Shown piece by piece: positions 46,950 to 64,000 of a DNA stretch of 64,000 nucleotides. The notes under the pieces are model-generated. The model was not told the origin of the DNA. It saw only the letters and a list, made by a program, of their open reading frames with translations, and searched no databases. Location of the stretch: contig SSBO01000007.1 of the NCBI GenBank assembly GCA_005281725.1, positions 4,346,402-4,410,401 on the forward strand. The letters are read 5' to 3'. A program made the position numbers and the translations under genes. This DNA comes from Wuchereria bancrofti. Its lineage: Eukaryota > Nematoda > Chromadorea > Rhabditida > Onchocercidae. The number at the start of each line of letters is the position of its first letter. Position 1 is the first letter of the stretch.

Positions 46950-49900
46950 TTAATCAGACGGATAAAATGACATAGTAGTTGTGCTTTCAGCTCGTTCATC
47001 AAGTATCAAGGTAATAGCTGCTAAAAAAGCAGGAGTTGAATTTCTCCCTTGCAGATATTTATGAATTTGTGCCGACCACTGAGTCGCATAATCTGTTTCC
47101 AATAAACTAATTGTTTTTCCATAATCATGCACCTAAAAAATGAACAATTAAGATGACATAATTAAAATGACATCTTAAACAAGATGAGAGCTGGAAAAAT
47201 GTATGATAATCGATGTTGATTTTTAGATTTATTTGAGTGATGAAAATTTTAAAGTTTCAGTGCGGAAATTAAAGAGACCGGTTTTTCAAGCCTTGAAAAA
47301 TAGACCTGAAAGAACGATATAAATAACAAATTCTGCACGCAGTTTATAGTTTAAGACACAAAGCATTAAAACATGACCTTGAAAATAAAATAATTTCCCG
47401 GATCAAAAATGCTTTCAACCTGTACCAGATCATCCTCCTTCATTTTTATTTGTAATCCAGAGAGAGCAGTCACAAAAGCGCGATACTTTTTAACCAAATT
47501 ACTCTGTATTTTTAGAGCTCTGTCCTTTTCTTTCTTTACTTTGTGTAATTGGAATTGCACATCTGAAAATGAATTTATTTTTAATGATTATATTTACACT
47601 TACATAACTTCAGGTGACTTCATTTTATCCTTCTTGTGAAAGCCAAAACGCCTTTCTGTTTCGCTCTTTCTAGTGTACAAATATCTTTTGTAAAACAATT
47701 TAAAATTACTCAAAGAAAACGAATAGAAATTTGATTCTATGGTCTATTAGCTACTAAGGAATATAAATACCGTTTGCTCACCTGCTAACTGTTTCGTCAT
47801 CTCAATACGCTGCTTTTTCCGCAATGCAGGAATCAAATCATCGTTATCTTCATTCAAAAAGGGCAAAGACTCGTTCTGAAGAAAAAATCATAAATAAAGA
47901 CAAAACAGAGTCAAATTGATGTAGAGCACTTGTCGTAAAGAATTTTTTTTTTTTTTGATGTGACTTTGCAGAATTAATAAATTGAATATTTGAAATACCA
48001 GTTTTCGCTTTTTCTTAGCTTGAAATTCTTTATATTCCTGATGAGCTGTTTGTAAAGGATTCATCTTCATGTGCAAAATTTTGACAGATGGATCAGGTAA
48101 TTCGTTCTGAAATGGGAGCTTTTTCAAGTAAGTTAAGCATAAATCTTTATCTAACTTTATTTTCAACTAGTTTGCTTCACTGCTAGAAAATCACATAAAA
48201 TAAAAATTTCTATCCAAAAATAAATGAATAAGTAGGCGAAAAAAAAAAGAAAAATAGATACACATTAAAACATACGAGAAAGTGCCCGAATAACTTCCAG
48301 TATAAGAGCACTGTCTTCTTGAACGCCTGACGGAGCATAAAAAAGACATCAAACCGAAAAAAAAAAACATACGTATTGAGCAAGCTTCTTTTTTAATTCA
48401 TTGACTTCATTTTCATATCTTTTTAAAATTTCCGCACCGTTTTCAATTACGTTTACAACCTCGCAATCCCCGGCATTTAGTTGCTCTTCCACATTTTCCA
48501 AGTTTGTTGACCTACACTACGAATTCCATGATTCGGATGATTCACTAGGTTTTTCAAAAAAAGAATTTCTTAGGAAATAACAATAAAAAACCAATAGAGA
48601 AGTAGCAGAAAGCACAGCTCACTCACAAAATCCGATTGATTTGTAGTTGCTCTTGCAATTTCTGTGACTTCCAATCTAATTCCACCTGTAACTCATCCAC
48701 TCTGAAAAAGGAGATATTTTTGTTGCCATATATAAATTTGTGTGCATCAATAACAAAATATTGAAAAATTTTTTTCTCATCTGAATGCATTAGAAAAAAG
48801 CAACTAACTTTGCTTGACACTTTAATGTTAAATCAATAATTTTACGCTTCTCTTCCATTGTTCCACTGTCTCCAGCCATCTTTGATGCGGCTAATTCTTT
48901 AATACGTTCATTCTCTTTCTAAAACAAAGAAAGACGATAACTTCTGCTTAATGATACTGCTTTAATGATATAGCTTACTATTTCTTTTTTAACTAGAAGA
49001 ATATGGCAACACAAGAACTGAAAACCACTATCACGAAACTATCCTACGAAGATGCTGAACTAAATAATCAACAACCTAACTTTCGATGACCTTTCCAAAG
49101 TTTTCTGTCATACTTTTTCTAAAAAAAACTTTTTTTTTTTTGATTCTCAACTGTCGCATTTGATCGCAAAAATTCTTTTCAAATTGCGCTTAGAAAAATG
49201 TCACAGTAATCATTGCTATACAAAAAGATTAGAGCTGTTACGCCGCTGATATCGATAGAGTCTACCGACTAATCCCAATCTTGATTGCAACAGCTTCATT
49301 CATAAAGAGCTTTCAACAATATAAATGAGCAACTTACAACAAGACATTCATTCATTTCGGTCAGAATTACCAGTCGATTTTCCAAACTCATTTTTTGCGC
49401 TTCTTGCAGTTCGAAATTTTCCAGTTTATTTCTGTCAATGATAGAAACTGATTCTTTTTTTTTTTGATTGAAATTATCTGTCCTTGTTCAGTAATAAATG
49501 CCTATCACCAAATCCTTTACAGATTTTACAAAAAGAAACCTTGTTCCGCTTATAAACAACATTAAAAAAGTTTGGATACAACAGAAGAATCACAGTAACC
49601 AAATAAATAGGGTGATCATACCTGGTTAATTTTAGCTGCGTAATCAGAAAAAATTTCTCATTCTCCAGCTTCGCGATTTCTTCTGTCAGTTTTTCACATC
49701 TTTCGAAATTGGTACTTTCATTAGCAGCCAAAGGTTTTACAACTACGTTTGGTCCAGCAACCGCTACAAATCCAGTTGAATATTTATTAAATAAAAAACA
49801 TTCCGCGAATAGAATATAAACCGACAAGAACTTTGTTCAAAAAAATAAAACCCAAGCATAAGAAAGCAAAAATTTTATAGCACTAAATATATATAACGTA

Positions 49901-52382
49901 ATCTTTTTCTCCTACTGGCTATCAAATATATAACGTAATTTCTATATATTCTCAACTCACGACTCCGTTACCTGCATTAATTGACTTCTGCACAAATCGC
50001 AGCATCCAATCATCTGTTTGAGCTTCTGCATTCACCGTCTCCTGTTTCGGTTCATCAAGAAATGAAAATGGGGGTTCATATGTCTTGAAAAGACCTAAAA
50101 TATAGCTTTAAAAAAAAAAAGAAAAAAAAAACGACTGTTGGATAGATGTTTCTAAAAAATTCTTATGATAATATTTGATACATCTAAATAAAATCTGTGA
50201 AATACATACAAGATATTAAACTTTCTTCAACACGAAATTAAAAGTTTCGCATGAAAAGAGAATTAAGGCAAAACACACCTGCATTACCTTGTAAAAGCGA
50301 CATTACAGTTTCTAATTTGCTTATTTTATCCTGCAAAAGTTTCAGTAGCAACAGTTCGTATAAATTCCAACATACTGATACAGGTCGATCCCATCCTTCA
50401 GTCAACCTTTCAAATGTAGAAACAGAATGCAAATATGGGAGCTGAGAATCCACTCAGAAACAACAAAATAAGTAAAAAATTTCCCAATATTTCAATTATT
50501 TAACCTCACGTTCCTTCTTTGACAACTGATGTTGAAGATCATCAACCTGCTGTTCGAATGCCTTTCGTAAACTTTCTATCTCACATTGCTTATCACACAA
50601 TTCTTTGGTCATTTTTGCGACGGTTTTCTTCAGGACTTCATTTTGCAGTCGATATTTTTTAATTTCTTCTTCCGCAACACGAACTCGTACCGAAAGATGT
50701 CGAACTGAAACAAGGGTTAGAAAATCATAGTACGAGATGAAATATAAGTACCACATAAATAAGAAGCAGAGTATTAAAAGTCAACTTAGACCCATTTGTA
50801 ATGTGCTAATGTTGAAAATCACAATTAAAAGCATCTCAAAATGTTTTGTGCCAATGTGAAAAACATTTACTAAAATAACTTACAATTTTCAACGTGAATA
50901 TAATTCTACAACTGCTTATCTCATGCATATATAATACCTGATTCAGAGTTTCCTCGTCTGTAACGCCGACCAAGCAGATCTTCAGGATCAGTAATGATAT
51001 GTCCTGTTGGACTATGTTCACATGCTGTAAGTAATCTAAATTTTAGCTCGAAAACTTACAAGTCTTCGACTTCCAAATTTACAACTTATGAATGCAAAGT
51101 AATTTAGAATTTTGAATCAAATTGAAACTATTGAAAGTGGAACGTGAAAGAGATAACTTACAGCAATTTTAATAACAATATGGAATAAAGGATAAGTACA
51201 ATACCTTCATCGAACATCACCTAAGACCAGAGTCCTCGAACAGAAGTAATTGTCCAGCACAGTCGACCCAATTTAATATGCTACTCTTGCCCATAAAAAA
51301 AATGAAACGCCCATAAATAACACAAAAATTAAACACATAAAGCACAGAGCTCCAGCAAAAAACCAAGCTTTGCAAGGACACAATGTCCGCGACACTTGCG
51401 CTACAGCTCGAACAAGCAGCTCGCTGGATTCATCAACACACTGAATGAAAATCTTCCTCCCACTCTCATTGCACTTATGGAATCTTCCTAAATCACCTCA
51501 TGTCACCTCTTATAGTGACCGAGCAGTAACCGGACGACTGATTCAATAAACGGAGATTAGTTTTGAAAAATGATAACGACTCGGACTAGCTGCTTATGAT
51601 GAGTAGTTTCGTTTTGTTTTTTATCTATCCTAGTATTCACAAAGTACAATAGTTTATTTACTTCACTTAACCTTGCTTCTGATCTGATTGGATATAAACT
51701 TTTCTACTGTAAGTTTTTATGTGAATCATGTTTATTTCCTTAATTTACTTACAGTGGCAATAAATAAATATGTTGGTCACTTCAGCACATCATCAGTGAA
51801 TAACGGTTTGCAAATTTCCATGAAAAAACCAGTACACTATTAGCATGAATAGAGATTGCTCTATTGAATGCGACAAATATGATTCTAATTATATGGAATG
51901 AAGCAGAATGAAAGGAGCGAATGAACTGTATTGTTTTCATATACATATATACATAACTGAAGTATGAAACAATGGTGAAAATGACTAGTTGTGACTAAGC
52001 ATTGAAATATACAAAGGCTAAGACATTCTTACCAATCAAATTTGAATACAAGAAATAACTTTGACGTCTTAAACAAAAAAAGATTTACTTGCATCTCTTT
52101 TTACAATGCTATTAGCCTAATTTCTCTTTTTCTTTTCTCAATAAAGAAGAAAAAATTATAAGAGAATCTAAACTGAAATTTTGTTCAGAATAAATTTGTG
52201 TGAATATAAGAACCTGTAAGTCTTAGTAATCATTCACAGCTAAAATATTATCTTAATCTTTCTCGAGAGATGAGACTGCTTTAAATGCAAGTTTTCACCT
52301 TTTCGACGAACATTTTCTGGAACTTCTTCTAAAGACCGGTCGACTTGATTTTTAAACTTGGTAGGACTTCGAAAATTAATAC
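46950..52382 (-). CDS. mdf-1: Spindle assembly checkpoint protein MAD1
   Basis: MAD1 recruits and converts Mad2 at unattached kinetochores. Exons: 52299-52382, 50938-51024, 50505-50704, 50288-50441 (or 50382-50441 plus 50288-50330), 49972-50094, 49622-49763, 49338-49431, 48809-48918, 48627-48701, 48373-48511, 47999-48106, 47782-47875, 47378-47562, 46950-47132. All junctions agree in phase. The N-terminal two thirds is coiled coil (EEEIKKYRLQNEVLKKTVAK). The Mad2-interacting motif is the exon at 47999-48106 (SVKILHMKMNPLQTAHQ). The last two exons form the MAD1 C-terminal domain (ALSGLQIKM, ISLLETDYATQW, NSTPAFLAAITLILDE). About 575 residues are mapped against about 680-720 in known MAD1/MDF-1. 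The exon at 52299-52382 has no ATG, so at least one more 5' exon exists. Confidence 0.93.
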
Positions 52383-52498
52383 CTTCTTTTAATGATCAAC
52401 AGAATGATAACATATACATTCCATAAAACGTTGCATCGAAATTGTCATAGCACATACACCGAGAATTGTGCAATTTTTGTAAAGCGCAATACACGTAG

Positions 52499-52753
52499 TT
52501 AAAATGGATTTGAATTAACTTCAGTAAGTTTTCGAGATGATTTTGCTAACGGACTTATGCAATCCGGACTAGGCTTTATCTGGCGAGGGCAGCTACGTCG
52601 AACAGGATTATTTCGAGATAAATAAATACCATAAGGACCATACGGTTGCACTACGGTCTCTGTCACTTCTCTAATATCTTCAGGTTGCCCAGTAGTTACT
52701 GCTGCATTATGCAAATTCAGTTCTCCTGATTGATTTTTTACTGATTCATTCAC
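52499..52753 (-). CDS. Orphan exon at the ptr/mdf-1 junction
   Basis: A good acceptor (ATTATTTAAG) opens an 84-codon frame beginning VNESVKNQSGELNLHN and ending LTEVNSNPF then TAA. Two readings are possible. (a) It is the last exon of the Patched-related gene, which would need a weak phase-0 donor (AGA|GTCTCA or TCA|GTCATC) just before the TAG at 52942. (b) It is the 5' part of mdf-1, leaving by an internal phase-1 donor such as CGAC|GTAGCT to join the exon at 52299-52382. It has no ATG of its own. The sequence is polar and has no motif I recognise. Confidence 0.55.
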   Translation of the reverse strand: MNESVKNQSGELNLHNAAVTTGQPEDIREVTETVVQPYGPYGIYLSRNNPVRRSCPRQIKPSPDCISPLAKSSRKLTEVNSNPF

Positions 52754-52941
52754 CTTAAATAATTACTAAAAATTATTCTTCAAGTCAACAAAACTATTTG
52801 AGCCCAGGAAATCTAACTGATTTTTAATGATATTTTACAGTTCCTATTGATCTAAACAATTCTCTTCATAATAAATGCAAGAACAAAACGTCATATCATT
52901 TCCCAAAAGAACTGGAACTATTAAATCTAGAATTTTCGAAA

Positions 52942-59804
<6,863 letters not shown>

Positions 59805-59813
59805 ACATGCAAT
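59805..59813 (-). promoter_or_regulatory. ptr leader with trans-splice acceptor
   Basis: TTATCAACAG ends at 59814 on the minus strand. The leader is nine bases. An earlier ATG out of frame overlaps it (ATGTATGCGG); the second ATG, in frame, gives the family-typical N-terminus. Confidence 0.5.
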
Positions 59814-61199
59814 CTGTTGATAAATGCAAACTGCAAGCATAAATGACATGACAATGTGACAGCATTGAAGTTAACCTTCTGAACGAACCCAAATACCCGA
59901 AAGTATTATAAAGTATGGCTAGCTATATCTTCTAAAATTAATTAGATGATAATTTAATTTAACAAAATCAGATTTGAAACATCGAATAATGAGATTATGG
60001 TAGCAAGTATTAACTAATCTATAATAATCATAAGTAGAATTCTGGAAAGTTTACGATTTTGAGAAAAAAATGCAATGAAATGAGAAGCTTACGATTTGAA
60101 CAAAAAATATGTATCAAACTTCTTAAATGGAACAACTCGAAGCGAAATTAGAAGTAACTGTCCAATACTCGCCATTAGTTACGTCAATAATTTCACATTA
60201 GAGAACAAACAAAAATTCCAACAAAGTACCAACGTATTGTGAATAGTTGTTGATTTAAAAAAATCGCTGGAAAATTAATTGACATTCATCGCAGTTTCTT
60301 TCTGCTCTTCTTATCCTATTTCATCAAACATTTTCGTGTGCTGCATTTTTCTACCAACGACAAATTTTTTCCTATTTGGATATAAGTTCTGTAAAACTTC
60401 TCATAGTCGATACAAAAGGAGAACCATCCAAAAAGCGCAAAAATTCTCCTCCAACTTTCAATAGAGGAGCATTTGTCTAACTTGAGATACATCATCTCTT
60501 AGGTATTTTAGATATGCCATTCGTCTCACACTGCACAGTAATCCAATTCGTGGAATTAATAAAAAGTCAAGTGATAAAGAAGAGAGGTAGAGAAATAAAA
60601 GATTCCAAAAGAAGAGAGCTTGGTAGGATGGACACAAAATAGAGTTGCTGACCACATCCGAGAGCAATGATGTCAACCAACACTGGCAGTAGGATGCTCT
60701 TTCACTGACCTACAAATACGCGGAATTGTAAAACCACACCTCTCGCGCATATACACAGTGATGGAAACTAATACTCACCTACCAACTATTTATTCGGCAA
60801 ATAAGAGAGGGAATTTCAAACGGGGGACGTAAATATTTATGTTTGCTATGAAAGATGTTCCTATAGAAATGAAGAACAGAATTTATTTACATAATCGTAC
60901 TTGAAAAACACAAAAATGCATTATAACAATTGAACATAACAACCTGATACGAAAATAACAATTACTTCCTGAACTGACAATACAGATCACTCTTATCCTT
61001 AAAATTTAAATTATTGGTAGTAATGGAATTAACCAATGTGGCAGATCCTAATGCGAATTTCAACTGTTAGGAGATTTACACTAGAAATGTAGTGCTGTGG
61101 ACTTTATGGAATAAAACTCCTTTCGTTAATTCTGTTTGAAGTCTAGACTGAACCTATCAAAAAACAAAAGTCATTGACAACTGTGCAATTTTAATTCAT
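59814..61199. other. Intergenic region between mrps-15 and the ptr gene
   Basis: About 1.4 kb with no supported exon on either strand. The two genes are tandem, but the gap is larger than usual for a nematode operon, so separate promoters are more likely. Confidence 0.6.
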
Positions 61200-63694
61200 T
61201 TATGCGGTAAGTAATTCATCTCTTCGGTGAGAATCATCGGGACGATGATACAAAATTGCGTGAGCTGCTATTTCTGATAATTCTTCTATCAATTTTGGCT
61301 GATATATTGGTAGATTTTCTGGCATTTCCCCTTGAATTCTTGCAAGTTCTTTCAAACGTGTCTTCATTTTTATTTCTTCACCGTCCAATTCTTCTAGACG
61401 CTTTTTTATCTGTAAAGTTTTCACGGATATTCACAAACTTCAAAACAACAGTGTTACATAAGAGAATTATAAGAAATTTCTCGCTTACTTTTCGTCGACA
61501 ATTTCTTTTTAAAAAAAAATTTTCTTCCTACAAATTTTCTATAACTTTTACGTCAAATTACTTCACGTCCACACTGTATCCGTTCAGCAATAAATCTTTT
61601 GTTTAATTCTTCCATTTTAATATCTTTTTCTATGGCAATTCTTTCCTTCAACAGAGCTTCCACCCATGCTTTTCGTTTTTTTTCAATCTGTTCTTCCGGA
61701 CGTTTTGGTACATGATAAGCGATTTTTAATTCCGATAACACCTTAAATTAGGTCATCGAAATACTCGTTTATGACCAAATAATCGTTTAGGGAGAGAATA
61801 GAGGTAATAATGAATGTTAACAGAAACAAAATGTCGTTTCGTTATTTATGAAATGAAACCTTTTCAAAAGCTGCTGTATCTACTTCGCGTAACTGCCGCA
61901 ACAGTTTTCGACGAAATGCTATCATTAAGTGAAGAGGATGTACGATGTGAGCTGGCTTCTGTAAAAACTTCATTTTAAGTTATTATTTGCTAAAAGCTTA
62001 AAATTACTGCAATTGCAGGACGTCTCACATCACGTTATTTTCTACCGGCAAAAAGTTTCTGAGTTATCCTACATAAACAGGTGAGCAATAGTACCAGGCC
62101 TATTACGAAGTCAACACTAAATTCCATAGTTCCTCACAAGATCAACTCAGCTATTCCCACAGAAATTTTTGACTAAAGCAAGTCAAAAAATAAAAACAGC
62201 GCTATACCTTTGGCTTGTTATCTATTTGTTTTACCAGCAAAGTCCATGAACGTATCACACCGGTTGTCCAAGCAACTAAAATGATTTTTTAAATTGATGG
62301 AACTCCGAACTGCACAGAGCACAACAATTTTTCTTCATCCATCCCTCTGTTCCAAAAATTTGCATATAAATAACATGATGCCTTTCTAACATTTTGTGGA
62401 ATTGAGACTTTTAACCAGCTTCGTGGAATTGAAACTTTTAACTTTTTGTTTTCTACACTGTTGAAACAAATTTTAGAAATCCCAGTCGCTTTGACAAATA
62501 TCCACCAAACCCATTATAAAGTCCCTACAAGTTTGGTTTTACTTTACCAATACCAACTCACTTTTTACTTCTAATGAGTTTATATCGAGTTCATGCTTTC
62601 GTACTTTATCAATTAAAGCTTTTTTCCATGCATCAGAATAATCTCGCCTTTCGCCAAATTTAATGCTGAAAATAGGGACTTGAAAATATCAATTTGATTT
62701 TTAATATAGAAAATCTGGAATCCAGTAAAATAATTATCATAAAACCCTCGCCATTGTACTTTCATTACCGACGCTTCGTGCTAGTTTGTACCAGCTTTTA
62801 AGCAGATGACGACAGCAAATTTAAGGTCGGCAGCTGCCTTATCAAACTAAAATTTAAAACATGACTATTTTTAAATGCTTCATTTTGAAACAATAGATCA
62901 CTGTTAAAAGGTAATGACGTATACTGAAACTAAGCCAAAGTAATTATAACAATGTAAAATTCCGTCATTTTTAATGATATCTGTATCTACCAACTCCAAC
63001 TGATAGCCAAGCATCTCTTATGGCGTAGTAAAAGGCATAACTCAACAGCTACAGCAAGTAATTAAACCAGCAAAATACTAATTTAGTTCTTCCTACCTAA
63101 AAATCTTCCTCACCGATTCCGGTATTCCTTCCCAGTCCAGTTCTGCATAACTAGCTTTAGGTGAATTCTCGTCAATGTTTGGTACCCAGTTTTGCGGCTT
63201 CTTTCCAATCATTCGATCATCGCCTTTTAATGTTACTTCTCGTTCACTTCCTATCTTTTCTTTCCATAAAAGCGATAGCGTATCTACATATCGTTCATCT
63301 TAAAATAAAACTTCAACTTATTGATGTTTCAGAATTTGTTTGAAACTGAGTAATATTCTTCTTTTTTTGCAGACTTTTATATTTATATCCCCACCGCTGG
63401 TCTGTTGGTACTCTTTACAAATATACTAATTATAATTGTCTGCAAGAACCAAATATAGGAATCGAGGAAAAGATAAACAGACTAACCGAGTGGTACTTCA
63501 TGTGCTAGTTTCTCGAAATGATCCGGGTCATGGCAAGCTGGATCATTCACTTTCATGTGTTTATTAAAGAATGGAAATCTAGGCCTGCTACTTTGTCGCT
63601 TTACCATTGTAAGGTATATATTTCGATACCCATCAACCATTGCTTTGCTACAAGCACTTTTGTACAACAATAAATTCTTGTACAGCACAGTCAT
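61200..63694 (-). CDS. mrps-15: Mitochondrial small-subunit ribosomal protein uS15m
   Basis: Exons: 63487-63694, 63097-63298, 62562-62665, 62208-62275, 61860-61958, 61562-61741, 61200-61409; phases agree and give 356 residues. The core (about 165-240) has the S15 pattern: a first helix pair (INSLEVKIAW, SWTLLVKQI), then HIVHPLHLMIAFRRKLLRQL and REVDTAAFEKVLSELKI, matching the S15 HxxLxxMxxxRRKLLxYL...D...Y/FExLxxxLGI layout. The N-terminal extension (about 165 residues, with a basic start) fits a mitochondrial form. The C-terminal 115 residues are a charged helix (EKKRKAWVEALLKERIAIEK; KKRLEELDGEEIKMKTRLK). The start is the first ATG, five bases after a strong acceptor. The family call rests on the S15 core only. 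Confidence 0.82.
62396..62443. repeat. Direct duplication in an mrps-15 intron
   Basis: GTGGAATTGAGACTTTTAAC and GTGGAATTGAAACTTTTAAC stand 27 nt apart in the intron between the exons at 62208-62275 and 62562-62665. Confidence 0.75.
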
Positions 63695-64000
63695 AATCCC
63701 TGAAAAGGTTGCATTAATGTTTATATGATACATATTTCAATACTTACCAACTATTTTCAAGGCATTTCCAACATTTACTATCTTAAAGAAACTGAAGCCC
63801 TTGTAAACAGTGGCTTGTCCTCATTACATGATTAACATGCATGATGTATCACACATCTCAGAACTGGCAGCAACATTGTTTCATCTTTTCCAATAAACAA
63901 CTTCTATGATCGCCTATGAAGAAGATACAAATTAGATGTTATAACCAACCCAATTCTAATAAAGGAATAAATGGCAGGCAAGTTGCTTTCCCGAAATATT
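63695..64000. promoter_or_regulatory. mrps-15: mrps-15 leader, trans-splice site and upstream DNA
   Basis: CCTTTTCAG ends at 63700 on the minus strand, followed by GGATT and the ATG at 63694, a typical SL acceptor right before the start. The remaining 300 bp is upstream intergenic DNA with nothing else I can support. Confidence 0.5.

Noticed and set aside
50831..51021. Minus-strand ORF MNIVQQDISLLILKICLVG
   Set aside because: It is out of frame with the mdf-1 exon 50938-51024, whose frame (CEHSPTGHIITDPEDLLGRRY) joins both neighbours.

Overview
The window is nuclear DNA of a nematode, most likely a spirurid of the filarial type. It is strongly A+T-rich. Genes are split into many short exons (about 60-330 bp) separated by introns mostly of 60-1500 bp. 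Four of the five genes begin just inside a strong pyrimidine-rich 3' splice site with no exon needed upstream, the pattern of spliced-leader trans-splicing. The species call is inference; the gene identities come from translating the minus strand and following intron phase from exon to exon.

All five recognisable genes lie on the minus strand, so each reads from high to low coordinate. From right to left: (1) 61200-63694, a mitochondrial ribosomal protein of the uS15m family (mrps-15), 7 exons, complete. (2) 52942-59804, a Patched-related protein of the nematode PTR family with a sterol-sensing domain, 15 or 16 exons. (3) 46950 to about 52.4 kb, the spindle checkpoint protein MAD1 (mdf-1), with a clear Mad2-binding motif and C-terminal domain; its first exon is unresolved. 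(4) 30398-39226, junctophilin (jph-1), 11 exons, 906 codons, with all eight MORN motifs and the C-terminal membrane anchor; two of its introns use GC donors. (5) 27834 to beyond the left edge, a BIRC6/BRUCE orthologue: about 71 exons and roughly 3,400 codons are present, including an intact BIR domain; the C-terminal E2 (UBC) domain would lie off the window.

Between genes: 27.9-30.4 kb and 59.8-61.2 kb are ordinary intergenic DNA. 39.3-46.9 kb is a 7.7-kb gene-poor stretch upstream of jph-1, with microsatellites, a GC-richer island at about 43.43-43.65 kb and one weak two-exon small ORF.

The genes do not form a pathway; they are housekeeping and structural genes in tandem (mitochondrial translation, sterol or lipid transport, spindle checkpoint, membrane junctions, apoptosis/ubiquitin control). 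I found no transposon ORFs, CRISPR array, rRNA or convincing tRNA. The items most worth following are a 28-bp near-perfect hairpin in a birc6 intron whose minus-strand 3' arm carries the miR-2-family seed, the full-length BIRC6 itself, the two GC-AG introns of jph-1, and the very tight ptr/mdf-1 junction.
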